Source of the DNA: Streptomyces rapamycinicus NRRL 5491
GTDB taxonomy: Bacteria; Actinomycetota; Actinomycetes; Streptomycetales; Streptomycetaceae
Reading direction: 5' to 3'
Assembly: GCF_024298965.1 (NCBI RefSeq)
Contig: NZ_CP085193.1
Span: 7,874,001 to 7,938,000, forward strand
DNA length: 64,000 nucleotides
In this document: positions 62,178 through 64,000 of the stretch, one piece after another
Numbering within the stretch: position 1 is the first letter of the stretch
Layout of the letters: every line of letters begins with the position of its first letter
Notes under the pieces: generated by a model
The model's input: the letters and a program-made list of their open reading frames with translations, nothing else
The model's database searches: none
What the model was told of the DNA's origin: nothing
Program-made: the position numbers and the translations under genes

Positions 62178-64000
62178 GCGGAGAACAAATCAACGCCTCG
62201 GCCGGGGGCGAGGGAAGTCGTCCACAGGGCTCTCAGAATGACCTGTCAGGGTCGTCTCGGGACGTCGTACAGGCTGGCAATGTCTCGGGCGGCATCAACT
62301 TTTACCAGGGGGCGCCGGGGAAGCAGGCCAGCCTCATACCGCGACAGCTTCCGGCTGATGTGCACGCCTTTGTCAACCGCGCCGACGAACTACGGCAGCT
62401 TAATGCGATCCTGACCAGCCAAAGCGGCGACCGACTGGTCGTCTCGATCCATGTAGTGGCCGGCACGGCAGGTGCGGGGAAGACCTCGCTGGTGCTGCAC
62501 TGGGCCCATCAAGTCAAGGACCGCTTTCCCGACGGTCAGCTCTTCGTCAATCTGCGGGGCTACGACCCCGGCGAACCCGTCACCGCGGACCAGGCACTAC
62601 GCCGATTCCTGCGCGCGCTCGGCGTCCCTGCCGACCAGATTCCCCAGGACGTCGATGATGCCGCCGCGCTGTACCGCTCGCTGCTCGCCGAGCGACGCGT
62701 CCTGATCCTGCTCGACAACGCCGCCACGGTCAGCCAGGTGCGACCGCTCCTCCCCGGCAGTGGCACGAGCCTGGTAGTGGTGACCAGCCGCACCCGGCTC
62801 TCCGGCCTCACCGTACGGGACGGGGCCCGCCGCCTGACGCTTGGCATGCTTCCCGAACCCGAGGCGATTGCCTTGCTGCGCGCGGTCACCAGCGGCTGTC
62901 GGCCCGGAGACGATGGGGAAAAGCTGACCGAACTGGCGCGTCTTTGCGCTCGGCTGCCGCTCGCCTTACGTATCGCGGCAGAGCGCGCCGCCAGCCACCC
63001 TCATATGAGGATCGACGATCTCATCTCTGACCTGCGGGACGAGTCGGCGCTGTGGGACGCGCTCAGCACCGGGATCGATGAGGAAGCAGAAGCGGTTCAC
63101 TCGGTCTTCGCCTGGTCGTACCGCGCCCTGCCGGAACCCTCCGCGCGGCTCTTCCGCTTGCTGGGAATTCATCCGGGTCCCGAGTTCAGCCTCCACGCCG
63201 CCGCGGCCCTTTGTGAGTCCAGCCTCAGCCGCACACGGCAGCTCCTGGACGACCTCGTGGGCGCCCACCTGCTTGAACAAACGGCACCGGACCGATTCCA
63301 GTTCCACGACCTACTGCGTGCCTTCGCCACCGGCCAGGCGCAGAGCGATGAACCCGTAGAGCAACGGAACGCGGCCCTGCACCGTGTACTGGACTGGTAT
63401 CTGCATACCGCTGTTGCGGCGCAGAGTTGGCTCAGGCCTACCGAGTGGCTTTCCCTCTTGGCGACCTCTACGGCTTCCGTGCCTCCTCTGGTCTTCGCTG
63501 ATTACGACGCGGCGGCGGACTGGGCGGACCGAGAGCACGCGACTCTGCTCCGTTTGGTTCCTGCCGCCGTATCAGCCGGGCTCGACCCTCTTGCCTGGCG
63601 CCTGGCCGAGGCGTTGTGGAGCGCCCGCTATCCCTCAGCGCCAGGCAGTGACTGGATCGACCCGATGCGTGCCGGTCTGGCGGCAGCCGAGCGGGTGGAC
63701 GAACCGGGTGGCCAAATTCGGTTGCTCAACTTTCTCGGTATAGCCTATCGGGAATACCGTCGCCTCGACGAGGGCATGGAATGTCACCGACGAGCCAGGG
63801 AGCTGGCGCACAGCACAGCCATGCCCCTTGAAGAGGCGCGCTCGCTGAATCTCATCGGCCTGATTCACCTCGAGAGCCGCCAATTCGACCCAGCCGCCGA
63901 CCACTTCGGGCGCGCCGCTGCGATCTTCCGTGACGCGGATGAAACCCGCAGAGCGGCCATGGCCCTGTCCAACATCGCAAGTACCCGACTCGACGCGGGC
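62174..64000 (+). CDS. STAND (NB-ARC-TPR) ATPase with N-terminal amyloid-like motif (cut by window end)
   Basis: Only 609 residues are inside the window and the frame is still open at 64000. Residues about 29-46 carry DVVQAGNVSGGINFYQ, a Val-Gln-Ala-Gly motif seen at the N-terminus of many actinobacterial STAND proteins and proposed as a RHIM-like amyloid signalling motif. The NB-ARC core follows: Walker A AGTAGAGKTSL (about 96-106), Walker B VLILLDN (about 176-182), and LPLALRIAAERAA (GLPL-like, near 272). A winged-helix region has the DRFQFHDLLRAFA motif (near 377). TPR-like helices begin near 500. Such proteins oligomerise on a trigger. The ATG overlaps the DUF6879 stop. No effector with the same motif is visible here. 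Confidence 0.85.
   Translation, partial: MSGEQINASAGGEGSRPQGSQNDLSGSSRDVVQAGNVSGGINFYQGAPGKQASLIPRQLPADVHAFVNRADELRQLNAILTSQSGDRLVVSIHVVAGTAGAGKTSLVLHWAHQVKDRFPDGQLFVNLRGYDPGEPVTADQALRRFLRALGVPADQIPQDVDDAAALYRSLLAERRVLILLDNAATVSQVRPLLPGSGTSLVVVTSRTRLSGLTVRDGARRLTLGMLPEPEAIALLRAVTSGCRPGDDGEKLTELARLCARLPLALRIAAERAASHPHMRIDDLISDLRDESALWDALSTGIDEEAEAVHSVFAWSYRALPEPSARLFRLLGIHPGPEFSLHAAAALCESSLSRTRQLLDDLVGAHLLEQTAPDRFQFHDLLRAFATGQAQSDEPVEQRNAALHRVLDWYLHTAVAAQSWLRPTEWLSLLATSTASVPPLVFADYDAAADWADREHATLLRLVPAAVSAGLDPLAWRLAEALWSARYPSAPGSDWIDPMRAGLAAAERVDEPGGQIRLLNFLGIAYREYRRLDEGMECHRRARELAHSTAMPLEEARSLNLIGLIHLESRQFDPAADHFGRAAAIFRDADETRRAAMALSNIASTRLDAG

Overview
The window is very GC-rich actinobacterial DNA with the codon usage, GTG/TTG starts and gene content of a Streptomyces chromosome. 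The left ~42 kb carries a block I recognise from Streptomyces core chromosomes: comEC, holA, rpsT, lepA, an acyl-CoA synthetase, a SpoIIE-type phosphatase, hemW, hrcA-dnaJ, rsmE, rnz, phoH-ybeY-CBS protein, era and leuA. No rRNA, tRNA, transposase, integrase or CRISPR array was seen. The species cannot be named from the sequence.

Layout. 1-7 kb: comEC (left end possibly cut), DUF899, MOSC and small hypothetical genes on the minus strand, holA, a Pro-rich membrane protein and rpsT. 7-17 kb: lepA, a FadD-like ligase behind a palindrome, an ATPase-GAF-PP2C regulator, hemW, DUF3097 and an MBL hydrolase. 17-28 kb: a perfect CIRCE operator before hrcA-dnaJ, then nitronate monooxygenase-rsmE, a repeat-bearing lipoprotein, HIT protein, rnz, a PfkB kinase and phoH-ybeY-CBS. 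28-31 kb: a gene for a 993-residue Ig-repeat protein, preceded by a leader that can fold into a three-way junction. 31-37 kb: an inactive-looking cytidine deaminase homologue, era, a protealysin-like M4 peptidase with an emfourin-type inhibitor, leuA with a leucine leader peptide, and a TerB-like gene. 37-46 kb: an MMPL transporter, a two-component system, YegP, two acetyltransferases and a subtilisin-like protease pair.

From about 46 kb the content is accessory: small redox and detoxification enzymes, a gene-poor ~1 kb stretch of lower GC (48.7-49.75 kb), a TetR/MFS pair, lipoprotein and VOC genes, a MarR/FAD-monooxygenase pair, and at the right edge a three-gene operon ending in a STAND (NB-ARC-TPR) ATPase cut by the window end. 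Its N-terminus carries a short Val-Gln-Ala-Gly motif of the kind proposed to mediate amyloid-like signalling.

Three non-coding themes recur. Short tandem duplications lie across or just after stop codons (lepA, rpsT, DUF3097, a GNAT gene, a lipoprotein, an esterase). A 232-bp element at 42.3 kb has perfect 14-bp terminal inverted repeats and a partial relative at 13.7 kb. Several unusually long perfect hairpins occur, the longest with a 38-bp stem at 54.7 kb. Divergent regulator/target pairs (TetR-MFS, MarR-monooxygenase) have clear palindromes between them.
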